Origin: Cytospora piceicola
Lineage: Eukaryota; Ascomycota; Sordariomycetes; Diaporthales; Cytosporaceae
Length of the DNA stretch: 64,000 bases
Assembly (NCBI GenBank): GCA_023375675.1
Contig: JALQBC010000029.1
Coordinates: 372,001-436,000 of the forward strand
Direction: 5' to 3'
A program made the position numbers and the translations under genes. Numbering within the stretch: position 1 is the first letter of the stretch; the number at the start of each line of letters is the position of its first letter. The notes below the pieces were generated by a model. The model was not told the DNA's origin, searched no databases, and saw only the letters and a program-made list of their open reading frames with translations. Below, one piece after another: positions 50,620 through 62,198 of the stretch.

Positions 50620-51184
50620 GGTGATGATGGAGGCTGGCACTTGGCCTGTAAATTGGATGGTGGTGGAAAGTTACAGGTAGCAGGGGCACTGTAATTGCAG
50701 TGTTAGGCTGCTTAAAGGGAGTTGGCTCTAGTGTAGAATTTTGACTGTTGATACTGTCCCTTCAAAATTACTGCAGGGAGGGGTGATGAGCTTTGGGATC
50801 GATATTCACGGGTTGCTGTCGCAAAAGATGGGTCCCCGTCTTTGGATGCGATGCGGATGAGCGTCGGATCGCGTTGGAGGAACAATTTTGGCGCGACAGC
50901 TAGACACCGCATTGGCCACGCAAAATATTGCAGCCTCAGGCCACATCTGCTCACCCGGCCTGGCCCGTGCACGCAGCCACCTAAGTACCCAGGTACCCAG
51001 GTACCCAGGTACCGCCGGACGCATACGCTGCAGCTTGCGCTGCCGTTCACGGAGAGCCGAGGTCGAGGTCGACTTTCCGGCGGACAAGGACCGTCGCCAG
51101 CCGATGACGATTTCTACTCCCGATTGCTCACCCCCTCCCCTCCATTGATTCCTGAGGTGACCGAGGTCAAACCACATACACAAG
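50620..51184. promoter_or_regulatory. divergent promoter RSC8-type gene / ETF-alpha
   Basis: A 565-bp spacer. It contains an 8-bp tandem repeat (50985-51013) and CCGAGG at 51057-51062 and 51161-51166, the latter 19 bp before the ETF-alpha ATG and so probably within the transcript. Confidence 0.55.
50985..51013. repeat. GTACCCAG tandem repeat, about 3.6 copies
   Basis: Three perfect GTACCCAG units followed by a partial one (GTACC). The unit resembles the TACCT/AGGTA words common between genes in this window. Confidence 0.9.
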
Positions 51185-52317
51185 ATGCTCTGCACCGCAC
51201 GAAGGATAGTACCGCAGCAGCTGCGAGGGAGACTTACACAGGCGACCACCTCTCCCGTCGCGTTCTTCAGCCCCGCCGCTCTCCGCCGACTCGCCTCCAC
51301 ACTTGCGATTCTCGAGCAGAGGGAAGGAAAACTGAACCATGGCTCTCTGAGCGCCATCTCGGCGGCCAAGAAGATTGGTGGCCCTATCCATGGCTTCATT
51401 GCCGGTAGCAGTATCAAGGCTGTTGCAGAGGAGGCAGCGACAGCCGACGGCGTGGAGAAGATTGTAGCGGTAGACAACGGAGCATACGACAAGGTAAGAT
51501 TGGCCCTTGCACTTGAACCCGACTTGGCAGTAAGTTCAAAACGGAATACTGATCAAGTTTATTACCTATGCAGGGACTCCCTGAGAACTTCGCTCCCCTC
51601 CTCGTCGAGAACATCAAGAAAGGCGGTTACACACATGTCATCGCCGGCCACACAGCCTTCGGCAAGAACCTGCTGCCCCGCGTGGCCGCCCTTCTCGACT
51701 CCCAGCAGATCTCCGACATCACCTCGATCGAGAGCGAGAACACCTTTGTGCGCCCCATCTACGCCGGCAACGCCGTCGCTACCGTCGAGTCGTCCGACGC
51801 CGTCAAGTTCATCACCATCCGCGGCACGGCCTTCGCCCCCGCAGAGCTCGGCAAGGGCTCCGCCGCCGTCGAGGACGGCGTCGACCCCAAGGCCGAGTCC
51901 CTCACCGAGTGGGTGTCCGAGGACCTGGCCAAGTCCGACAGGCCAGACTTGTCGACGGCCGGCAGGGTTGTGTCGGGCGGACGGGGACTGAAGTCCAAGG
52001 AGGAGTTTGACCAGATCATGCAGCCGCTGGCGGACACGCTCGGTGCTGCCATCGGCGCTTCCCGCGCTGCGGTGGACAGTGGATACGCGGACAACAGTCT
52101 GCAGGTCGGACAGACGGGCAAGGTGGTTGCGCCGCAGCTGTATATGGCCGTGGGCATCTCGGGTGCTATCCAGCACTTGGCTGGTATGAAGGACAGCAAG
52201 GTCATCGCCGCTATCAACAAAGACCCTGATGCGCCGATCTTCCAGGTTGCGGATGTCGGCCTCGTGGGTGATCTCTTCGAGAAGGTTCCTGAGCTGACGG
52301 AGCAACTGAAGAAGTAG
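51185..52317 (+). CDS. etfA: electron transfer flavoprotein alpha subunit
   Basis: Two exons, 51185-51493 and 51574-52317, encode 350 aa. The mitochondrial matrix protein, paired with ETF-beta, takes electrons from acyl-CoA dehydrogenases and passes them to ETF-ubiquinone oxidoreductase. The first 40 or so residues are Arg-rich ([17 protein letters not shown]) and act as presequence, followed by [14 protein letters not shown]. The C-terminal FAD domain has the family signature from [10 protein letters not shown] through [19 protein letters not shown] to [29 protein letters not shown]. The length is normal and all family blocks are intact. It is divergent from the RSC8-type gene and convergent with ARH1, only 113 bp apart. 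Confidence 0.97.
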
Positions 52318-52430
52318 AGTTTTCTTTGCCTTGTAAATATAATGCATGTTCACATCCATGATTATGGACGTTGTGACTGGGACAGAGATAATCTACATGC
52401 GACACCTCCAACCTGAGCAGCTCTGATGAC

Positions 52431-54115
52431 TCAAGACAGTGCTGAAAACGGCACCTTCAACATGTCCTCCGTAGTGGTGAACTTCTCCCTCAACTTTCCC
52501 CTCTGCTGGCCCAGATCCCTCTCCGCCTTGTCGATAGCTAGCCAGCCCTCCCAATCCACAGCGGCATTCGAGACAGCCCGGCCCGTCTCACTCTCCACGC
52601 CCTCCCAGCCAGCACTCTCCGGGCTCCTCGCCTCCACCACCCCGGCGTCACCAAGGAAGCCTCTCCCCTCCTTCCAGTCCCGGGCAATCGCGTCCGCGGT
52701 CCCAAATGCATCCTCCATGGTGCTAGCGATCACGCCCGTGGGGCCACGCTTCACCCAGCCCGCGCAGTAGAGCCCGGGAAACAACCCCGGGTGCGAGCTC
52801 TGCGCACTGTCCTTGCGCAGCACGCGGCCCCCGACGATGTCGTTGCCGATCACGCCGCGGCGGTCGTCGAATGCGACGCCGAGGTGTTCGAACTCGGGAA
52901 GCCCGACGGATTTGTATCCTATCGAGCGGAACAGGAGGGGCGAAGACAGTGAGGTGGTCTCGCCCGTGCCGGTGGCGGAGGTCTGGGATCCGAAGGGATC
53001 GGGTGACAGAGACATCTTCTCGAATGTAGTGCTTCCCACGCTTGACGAGTCCGAGGGGTCTGGCTGGAATTCGGTAGGTGAGAGACAAAAGTCTAGGGCC
53101 CAGGACTTAGACGCGGACGAGGCAGGTGTCTTGGAGCCTTTGAGAAGAACCTCGGTGAGACGCTTGCGCTGCCGAGGAAGAGTCTTCAGGTCCGACGGTA
53201 TCAGGGAGGGATCTAGCGGGCCGAAAGCCACATCGGGGATGTTCATGAGCTCCCGGGCCTCCTTGATGGTGAAGGCGGCCTGCATCGGCCCTCGTCTTCC
53301 CACAACCCTGACGCTCTTCACCCGATTCCTCGACAGTGCCTCCAGGGCATAGTCGGCCATATCAGTCTTCCTCAGTTTGTCCACATCCTCGAGCAAGACG
53401 CGCGCCACATCCAGGGCGACGTTACCTTGCCCGATGACGACGGCTTCACTTTGCGACAGGTCCGGGTTCAGGTTCGCAAACTCTGGCAGGCCATTGTACC
53501 AGCCGACGAACTCGCGCGCCGAGTAAATGCGCTTCAGGTTCGACTCCCCCGGGATTCCGAGTTTCCTGTCTTTTGATGCGCCGTAGGAAAATAGCACGGC
53601 ATCGTAATGGCGCATCAACGTGCTCAGCGGGACGGATTGGCCATTTACGTGGTGAGGGGCATGGCCGACTGCGACGTTGCCGATGAAGGTAAAATTAGGA
53701 GAAGATGCAACTTCGGCAAATTTGTCCTCGCAGTTCTGTTTGGTTTGGTTAGCGGTAGATGAAATGCAAAGCGTTGCAGTAGAGTCAAGATATCGATCGA
53801 CTGGGGTGAGACAAACAAACGCACCTTGACCTCGGGATGATCAGGGGCGACGCCAAACCTGACCAGACCAAAAGGCACGGGCAAAGCCTCATACATGTCG
53901 ACCTTTGCGCGGTCAATCAGAGACATAATACGGTATGCCGTGTAGAAACCGGCCGGGCCGGAGCCGATGACAGCCATCCGGAAGGGTCGATCATTCCGGG
54001 GCGCGGCGGAGGTCGAGTACGAGCACCGGATGGCATTTGAGGGAGAATGCCATTGACTGCGACCGACGAATCTGGCTAGGCCAGAGGATGGCCGGGCTAT
54101 TATCGGAAGAGCCAT
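52431..54115 (-). CDS. arh1: NADPH:adrenodoxin oxidoreductase, mitochondrial
   Basis: Two exons, 54115-53825 and 53735-52431, encode 531 aa. The flavoenzyme reduces mitochondrial ferredoxin (Yah1 type) with NADPH, feeding iron-sulfur cluster and heme A synthesis. The first 45 residues form a basic Ser-rich presequence. FAD is bound by AVIGSGPAGFYTAYRI. LPVPFGLVRFGVAPDHPEVK then crosses the intron to NCEDKFAEVA. NADPH is bound by VIGQGNVALDVARVLL, and RVVGRRGPMQAAFT follows. The closing FAD motif is CAGWVKRGPTGVIASTM. An insertion near residues 315-355 (SSASKSWALDF and nearby) is longer than in yeast but common in filamentous fungi. Catalytic blocks are complete. Confidence 0.96.
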
Positions 54116-54951
54116 TGACGTGACATTGGAGTTGGAGTCGTTAAATATCGAGTTCAGCTTGTGAAAATGTTGATCGGGGTGTCGAGTTCGAATTTCCTCC
54201 GGCTCGGCGACTCATCCACTACTTTCTCCATTCGGACTATTATCTACTTGGTACCATACTACTACTGTACATGCCTAAGGTAAATCGCCGCTCCCTTTTT
54301 GGTGTTTTGACCAATTCAGCATTGTCAAATCGTAAGATTCACAAGAGAAGAGAAACCATCAAGTTCTTCTTTTTTTCATGCATTAGTCTTGCAAGACTGT
54401 ACTGTGATGAAGAGATAGGGAAAAGAGCAATTGAAGTCGAGGATGAGAGGATCTGCTTATGTAAGGTGACATCTTCAGCAAGATATTGGTACTAGGTGCC
54501 ACAGTACTTTACATATGTATGTACCTAAGTATATACCTAAGTATCTATCTACAGAATGTACCTACCATGGTACGTAGGTATGTACGTACATATAATGGAC
54601 CCACCACGGGCCGTTCCTTGTGGCCGGTTTTCAAGGTACAAGATTGAAATGGGTGGCTGTAAGTGGGTTGCCATGCCAACTTGTAACTTGGAAGCCCGAA
54701 TCCCAATGTACTCACCAGCCTCAGGATTATAATCGCTAGCCAGCTAATAACTCTAACCACTGATACTCCTGCCTTCCATTCCAGACCCAATTTACTCAAT
54801 TGTTCCGCTTCCCTCAATTCCTCACACCCCCCCTCGTTCAGTCTCAATTATTCCATATCATTCCAGTCGGTTGTATCATCAATTTTGACCTGAGTGAGAG
54901 GCTTTCGATTCTCTGGTGGGCCAAGTACCATTCTCACCATCGTCACTCAAC
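54116..54951. promoter_or_regulatory. divergent promoter arh1 / four-TM protein gene
   Basis: An 836-bp spacer with TACCTAAGTA/ATGTACC-type words at 54511-54590. No RNA or protein gene recognised. Confidence 0.5.
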
Positions 54952-57140
54952 ATGGGGAGCCAACAACCATACATGTACTCCCCTGCGGCGTACGACGATG
55001 CACGTTTCCCACGCACCTCTTTTGACCCCAAAGCTGTCACACGCTCCAGCTGGGAGCCCGAGAAGCTGAAGCCCAAAAAAGAAGGACCTTTGGTATCCTT
55101 CAATCGTCATCCAGAGTAAGCAGCATAATCCAATTGTAGCAAGTCAGTCACCTATAAACGTGGAGTTCAGTTGGAAAGCTGACTGGAATGCTTGTCTCAC
55201 CCACACAGTACCCACGAGGTCCGAGGTCCACGAACGCCTTTCAAGACGTTTGGCCCAAAAATGAAATGGTGGATCAAGTGGGTTAGAGTCGTGCAGCTAG
55301 GCCTGCGTGTGCTTGAGATGATCGCTGCAGCCGGTATCCTCTTCCTGTTCATCGTGATCATCAATGTGAGCGACTTGACTGCTTGGGTCATGAGGATCAC
55401 TGTAAGTATTTCTTATACCCAACAAGCCCTTGCTTCCACCACACTGACCATCTATTTCAGGCCGGTGTCATTGTCATACACAGTATCTATAGCATCTTCC
55501 ATCTCGCGCGTCCTGCTGCCGCCAGGCCCCCTGGGTCTGCTGCTGGATATCAGGTCTTCTCCGCCGTCTATGATCTTGCTGCGCTCCCTCTGTACTCCTT
55601 TGGCGCATTATCTGTCCATAACACCAGCGACAAATGGGGAACACTCTTCTCTGACAAGACCTTGATGGACTACTTCCTACCATCTCTGTACTACACCCTC
55701 ATCGGTGGTGGAGTGATGCACGCCATATCCCTGGGCATCAGCATCTGGCTTGCTGTCAGGTTCCATCAGATCACCCGCATGCCTCCAGATTGCAACCCGC
55801 TGGAAGACAACCTCACCTCTCGCCATCACAAGAGGAACAGGTCGTCGGTGGCAACAACAGCCACCTACCTTACAGAAGACGAGAAGCGCCTTTCCACCCC
55901 TCTCGAGAACCGCCTGCGCACTAGCCTTCCCTACGACGAGCTGGACCGCCCACCCGCAATCCCCTTCCACGCCACTCGGAGTCCACGGAGCTCCATCGGC
56001 TCCGCATCAGACCTCCCTCCACGCCAGTACCAGATCACCCCCGAAAGCTCGCCGCGGCACTCCCCCCGAAGCTCGGCCACCCCGGCAGACCTCAAGCGCA
56101 TGTCTGCGCCGCCCTCGTCATCCAGCTCAGGCAGGCCGCCGGCCCCTCCCCCCAAGAGCCCATGGCGGGGCTCGTACGCAGGAGTGCCCACCCACGACGC
56201 GAGGGACTCCTACCCGCCTTCCCCCGCCGCCGGACGGGTCCCGGCATCACCCAGGAGCCACGGCCACCACTCCAGGCCAAGCACCGGCAGCGTCGCCGCC
56301 CCGCAGCAGCCAACGGCCGCGCAGGCGCCGCCCAACGCCGCCGCGCCGCGGGCGGCCAGGTTCACAGAGGCATGGTACGCCACAGAGTCGCTCGTCACTC
56401 GCACGCAGGAGCGCAGCCGGGCGATGAGCGCGGCGGAGAGGGCCGCGGCGAAGAGGAAGACGGTCCATGGGTACGAGACCCTGGGGCGGCCGTACGACCT
56501 GTCCGACTCGGAGTCGGACTACGGGGACGGGGACGACGAGAACCGCGGGTACAGCTACCGGGGCCTCATGAGCCCCGGCAGGGACGAGGTGGACGAGAAC
56601 GACGGCGACCTGGGCTCGCTGCGTCCGAAGCCGCTGCATCCGAACCCGCTGCAGTCTAACCCTTTGCTGGCAAATGGTGACGGCGCTGCCGAGAAGCCTG
56701 CCGGTCGCCGGCCCAAGTCGTCCTTGGTGCGGAAGACCTCCGCGCTGGCCGAGATCGACCTTAATGAAGGGCGTGTGAGCAACATCAATAACAACAACCG
56801 GAAGGGCGGCGCCGGCACGGATGTTACCGACAAGAAGCCGGCACCAAATTATGGGGGCCTGAAGGCCACGATGGACAAGCGGCACACGTGGGGAGGGCCG
56901 CGGAATAGGGACAGCTCGATCCAGGCCGAGTCCGACTTCTATTCGAAGCCGTATGGTGATCTCAAGTCTGCCACACCGCCCATGATCGTGGGTGCTAATA
57001 GGCAGGTCTCGAGCGGGAACGATTACGACTTCAGTGTTGCGGGAGGTGGCGCAGCTGCGAAGAGATACTTCTCAATCGGAAAGCGGAATGTGAGCGGCAA
57101 GGTCGCAGAGGAGGGCATGGGCCTTGGTTGGGCTCGTTGA
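54952..57140 (+). CDS. four-TM membrane protein with disordered tail, function unknown
   Basis: Three exons, 54952-55115, 55209-55401 and 55461-57140, encode 678 aa. A short cytosolic N-tail (MGSQQPYMYSPAAYDD) is followed by four hydrophobic segments: residues about 85-108 (LEMIAAAGILFLFIVIIN), 120-136, 150-175 (VFSAVYDLAALPLYSFGAL) and 200-222 (IGGGVMHAISLGISIWLAV). This spacing resembles MARVEL-type proteins. The remaining 450 residues are Pro/Ser/Arg-rich and probably disordered, with RPPAPPPKSP (SH3-ligand-like) and many SP/TP sites. The compact TM block and splice signals show it is a real gene. A role at the plasma membrane or eisosome-like domains is a guess by analogy with other fungal four-TM proteins. 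Confidence 0.8.
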
Positions 57141-57871
57141 GAAGCAGGTGACTGTTGGGATGGCCAATATGGGTTGCATGATTTGGCATGATATAAAGCG
57201 ATGTCTGCAATGGACATTTTTTAAGTTCATGAGTTTCAATGTATGACTAGATAATGATGAGATACCTCGGGTTGCTTTCTTAGTGGAATAACACTATGAT
57301 GGACATAGTAAGGCACTGTTCATATACTTGTCTTCAACTATTCTAGCTGAAAAATATCTTCAAGTGTAGGTTGTTTCGTGTCTTCATTTTACGCACTCCT
57401 TCCATGAAAACGTTAAAGATCATCTCACAATATAGGAGTTCGAAGGTTCCATTAACCTCGACAGTATTGGAAAACTGAAAGGCTCCAGCTTGACGACAAT
57501 CGCCTGGTGTTGACAATGTAGAGTCGCTAGAGAGGAACAGATTACGTAGGTAGTTCAGGAACTGTAATTACTTTCATGTACTTAAGGGTTGTCCCCAGCC
57601 CATTCGACATTTGATGAATTTCAAAATGTCAAGCCATAATAAAATACAGAAAGAATACCTGCAGTGACAAGAAATGCTCAATGCCATGCGATAGTACACA
57701 AGCAAAGCCCGGATCATATACAAACTAGGCATTATCCAGAGTCCAACAATAGACAAACAACCAAAGCCCAACATGCTATGCTGTTCTGGTGCTTCAAGGG
57801 TATCCTCCAACCAGCCAGCCCAAACGCCAACGGTGCCCATACACAATAGGTTTCATCTGGAACGAGCCAGC
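57141..57871. other. convergent 3' spacer
   Basis: A 731-bp AT-richer spacer between the stop codons of the four-TM gene (+) and PCS1 (-). Nothing else recognised. Confidence 0.5.
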
Positions 57872-59481
57872 TTACTCAACCTTCTCTGTCAATGACTTGA
57901 GTACACGAGAGTAAAATTTGGCGGCATGTGCTCTCGGGAAAGTGATCTCATCCACCAAGAACTCAGGGAGTAGCTCGATGAGATCCTTGTCGCGACGCTC
58001 GTCCAATTGGGGCTTGTATTGGAACTCGGCCTCGTCCATATTTTGGTCGGAATTCTCATTAGCAATGGCGAGCTTGAAGTGAAGTGCTAGAAAAAAGGGT
58101 GTTAGTAGCTGTGCTGTGTCGATCTCGAATTGCCTGTACTCACTTCCGTTCCTACCGGTCTGAATACAGTCATATACATCTTCAGGACCATCCCGCTTGA
58201 CTCCGGTAACAACCAAGCCAGTCAAGTCGCTATACAGGTTCTCCTTCATCTTGCCAGACTGCGTAGCCTGGACTTGAGCCTGGTCCAATCCTCGCCCACC
58301 CATAGCACTGGGCTTCATAGCGCTACCTGGTACCCGCGCGGTCGCAACTTGGACTTGGGCAGTGGCAGTGGCTTCAGCAGCCCGCGCTGCATTGAGCTTC
58401 ATGGTGAGCGCCTTGATCTCCGTTCTCGCCTCGGTCAGTGAAGTTGTTATCTCCGTAACATATGCCTGCAGGCTGTCGACTCTGGCCTCGCTGGTCTCGA
58501 GCTTCTGCTGAGACTCTCGGCCTACCTTGGCTAGCTGTTTTTGCGATGTGAGATCGTTCTTCAGGCTTGCTATGAGTTCATTGGCCGCTGTACACAAAGT
58601 TAATAAATGCGCTGGCTCATGTATACTTTATAGACCAGCTGTAACGTACACTGGGTCTTCTCCTCACTCTGCTTCTTGAGCCGGTCAAAATTCTTTTCGG
58701 CTTCCACAACAGCCACATTGCGCAAGTCTCTATATCTGACTTCCAAAGCCTCGTACTTCTTTTCCATTTCGCTAAGACGTCGCTTGGCTAACGGATCGCT
58801 GTCAACTAATGAAGAACTGGCAGACCGTTTCGTCGCACTGAGTGGGACGCGGTATGAGTTGATGCGCTGTGCAGACGGAGGCGCACTGTATCGCGAAAAT
58901 GTGGGCAAATCCTCCACTTGGTCTTGCTCCTCGTCGGCATCAATATCCATTCCGTCGTACGGCTGAGTCTCTGGAATCTCGGATGGTTCGTCCTGCGCAA
59001 GCGATGACGGTGACTGCTCCTCAACCTTTTTGGCGGCAGGCTTTCGCCCCCGTTTGGTGGCTGCTACTTTCTGGACTGATTCTGGAACCACGGAACCCTT
59101 CTTGGGGCGGCCGCGGGCACCTCTCGTCTTCGCAGGTTCGTCGCTATTTGGTGGTGTCGCCAGTACGTCGTCGGCTTCCTCGTCGGCTGCCTTCTTTGTC
59201 TTTCTCCCCTTCTTCGCTTTAGATGGCTCGTTTTCTGTCTTTTCGGCAAGCGCCTGCCTCTCGGCCTCTTTCTCCAGCGCAGCAATGGCCTTTGCGCCAG
59301 CGCGACCCGTCGTGTTTTTCGGTTCTGGCTTCGTGACCTTGTTGGCGGCGGGGCGGCCTCTGGGCTTCTTTGCTGCGGGCATGTTTTCTATCGGTCTGAG
59401 CACGCTATTTTGTGTGCTAAAACCGTCGTCTGAATCTGAGTCGGCCAGATCCAGCAAGGTGGATTGTTTGGTTCTTGTCAT
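57872..59481 (-). CDS. pcs1: monopolin subunit Pcs1/Csm1
   Basis: Three exons, 59481-58650, 58587-58144 and 58086-57872, encode 496 aa. The N-terminal half is basic and disordered, with AT-hook-like GRP motifs (KPRGRPAANK, RGARGRPKKGS, KRGRKPAAKK). A coiled coil spans about 235-345. The C-terminal Csm1 globular domain (about 385-490) includes LYSDLTGLVVTGV, YDCIQTGRNGTLHFKLA and the end LPEFLVDEITFPRAHAAKFYSRVL. The middle of that domain is complete only after removing the last intron. Csm1/Pcs1 dimers crosslink kinetochore parts or microtubule-binding sites to stop merotelic attachment, and in yeast also act at rDNA. AT-hook-like motifs suggest direct DNA contact (inference). Confidence 0.9.
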
Positions 59482-59931
59482 CTGGTGGAAACGCGTCGCT
59501 GTGTTGACTAGAACTCAGGATGAGACCAGTCGGCGATTGGATTTGCTGGGGTCTATGAAATAAAATTGATCCGTAGGAAGCTAAGCAGAAGGAGTCAAAG
59601 TGAGATGTGGCAGCGTCGTCGCAATTGCGCTTCGTGTAGCGGTTGGAAGGAGGTGCGATACCGTAAAATCGGAGTAAACAAAGCGCAGGACACACTGAGC
59701 AACGGCTTAGTAAGTTAGCATGAGGTTCAGGACAGGTGGGGCGACACATGTGGCTAATGTTCCAAGGTGGTTTCCAAGCAAGCGCCACACCTCGGCAGGC
59801 TCCCCGGCCGGCCGCCGACTTAACTTCCATCAACACATCTCTCCAGTCTGCGACATTGCAGCTGACCACCTTCTCTTCTGGCTACCTTTCCTCCCCCTAT
59901 TTTCCACCGGCCACCGCCGTAAAAAGATTCC
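59482..59931. promoter_or_regulatory. divergent promoter pcs1 / msp1
   Basis: A 450-bp spacer between divergent ATGs. No motif stands out. Confidence 0.5.
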
Positions 59932-61274
59932 ATGAGTGGGATCCTGTCAAGTCTAGTTATGGGCGACCGCAGAGGACGGACTTCAGAGGCCGTTCTTAAC
60001 ATTGTCACTGCTGGCGCACTGGTATGTTCCCATCACAACATGTGCGCGTCGCGCACATTGCGCACATCTCCATTGACCTGAACTAACTCCTACCCCAGGC
60101 CGTTGTGTCCTATTTCTTTGTCAAGAATCTTCTTTCCTCTTTCGCCAATACTCTAGCCGACCCAGAGAAAGAGAAACATGAACAGGCCAAAATAAAAGCC
60201 CAGGCCAACTTATCGCGAATACGACGAAACAAAGGCAATGAAGATGGCGCCGATGTGACGGATCCAAATGGTTCACGAAAAGGACCTCGGGTCGAGGATA
60301 TCCAGCTCAACGAGTACGAGGCTATGGTCGCCCTAGAGGTCGTTGCGCCAGAGGATATCCCCGTAGGATTTGACGACATTGGCGGACTGGAAGAGATCAT
60401 CGAGGAGGTTAAGGAATCAGTCATCTATCCGCTGACGATGCCCCACCTCTATTCGCACGCTGCGCCCTTGCTGTCTGCACCTTCCGGCGTCCTGTTGTAT
60501 GGCCCTCCTGGCTGTGGCAAGACCATGCTTGCGAAAGCAGTCGCTCATGAAAGCGGCGCTTCCTTTATCAACCTGCATATTTCCACGCTCACGGAAAAGT
60601 GGTATGGCGACTCCAACAAGCTTGTCAGGGCCGTTTTCTCCTTGGCAAGGAAGCTGCAACCTGCAATCATCTTCATCGACGAGATCGACGCAGTGCTCGG
60701 GACGCGTAGGAGTAACGAACACGAGGCGAGCGGAATGGTCAAGGCAGAGTTCATGACACTTTGGGATGGCTTGACGTCGTCCAACGAAGTCGGTGTGCCC
60801 TCGAGGATATGTGTTCTTGGAGCAACGAATCGCATTGGGGAGATTGATGAGGCCATATTGCGAAGGATGCCGAAGAAGTTCCCAGTTCCACTGCCGGACA
60901 AAGAACAAAGGCGACGGATACTGGAGCTCATCCTACAAGGCACGAAACACGATCCCAGCTTCGACCTGGACTACATAACCAAGGTTACGGCGGGTATGTC
61001 TGGAAGTGACATCAAGGAAGCATGCAGAGATGCCGCCATGGTCCCCATGCGGGAGTCCATTCGAGAACATCGAGCATCAGGCCAGTCTATGTCTGCGATC
61101 AAACCCGACCGGATAAGAGGCCTAAGAACGGAGGATTTCTTCGGTCGAAAAGGTGGCGGTCAAGTCCTGATGCAGAACCACGAGCGACATTCGGCCCAGT
61201 TGGCGGCTGCCTCTAAAACATCCAGCGATGAGTATGAGGACATCGAAGAGCAAGTTGGCGAGGCTCCAGACTAG
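59932..61274 (+). CDS. msp1: Msp1/ATAD1 mitochondrial outer-membrane AAA extractase
   Basis: Two exons, 59932-60021 and 60099-61274, encode 421 aa. The N-terminal signal anchor spans the join (VLNIVTAGALAVVSYFFV). The AAA domain follows: GFDDIGGLEEI, Walker A GPPGCGKT at 165-172, pore loop KWYGDSNK, Walker B IIFIDEIDAV, and LGATNRIGEIDEAILRRMPKKF with the paired arginines. Msp1 pulls mistargeted tail-anchored proteins out of the outer mitochondrial (and peroxisomal) membrane. The C-terminus is acidic (SSDEYEDIEEQVGEAPD). The frame stays open for another 190 codons beyond the TAG stop. Confidence 0.96.
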
Positions 61275-62198
61275 GTGCTGAATTGTTGTCCTTTGATATT
61301 GCGGCGAGTCATAAGTCTTGTTTTCAGGCCACTTTACAAGCGAACATCCGCTGGTATGGCGCTCAGAACTTCAATGGAGCTTATGGCACAGTCGGAACAG
61401 CGAGAGTTGGCACTACACACAATGCTCGTGTATGCTCTTGGGTGTGGTCTCCAAGATGGCAAGATGGATACCGGAAACCTTCACGTCGAAATTTACACCG
61501 ATGATTACCTCGTTATTCCTGGTTCTTGCTCACGTGTAACTGTCTATCTGGTTGAGCTCCTGAAAACACAGTACACTAGGTCGGCAACGTTCGTTGGTGC
61601 TTATACTACTATGTTTCATAGTATTAGTTGTCTAGGGGGGGCAACTTTGAAGTCGCTATACATCGCAGCTGGTAGAAGTAATTCTAGCAGCGATCACGTC
61701 ATTTTAAGCCGTGGTGTTAGCAGGTACCTCACCCATGGCGGCTCTTCAGGCGTTGGGTTTTGTATACCTCTATCGCATCGTCACCGTTCCGCCGGGCTGG
61801 ATCTCCTCCGCTATCGGCAGCGAGTAATGCGTCCCTCCAATTTTTGAAGGGTCGTAGTCCCCGCTGTATGATGTATCGGTACATTCAAAGAAACCAAATA
61901 CCCCGGATTCCACATTCTAGACGGACCTTGAGTCTTCAGACTCATCATGAACCGCTTCTCTCCTTTACATCCATTCATAATCATATTGGCCTTCTATATC
62001 ATTTCAATTCAAAAGCGTTGAGGACAGGAAATCCGACCACTGAACCTCTCCAGGCTGTCAATTGATCATCACTTCACCCCGTCGCATCTTGTCTGTTGAT
62101 CGTGACTGTTCACCTCTCTCGATTCAGTCCAGTCAGTCAGCAATTGAGTCACAAGAAGCCGACACAGTCGTCTGAACTGCCCATTACACTCCCTCAAG
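61275..62198. other. spacer msp1 / cystathionine beta-lyase
   Basis: A 924-bp tandem spacer. The msp1 frame remains open without a stop from 61275 to 61847, just after its TAG. Its translation has no family resemblance. The rest is promoter and leader of the lyase gene. Confidence 0.5.
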
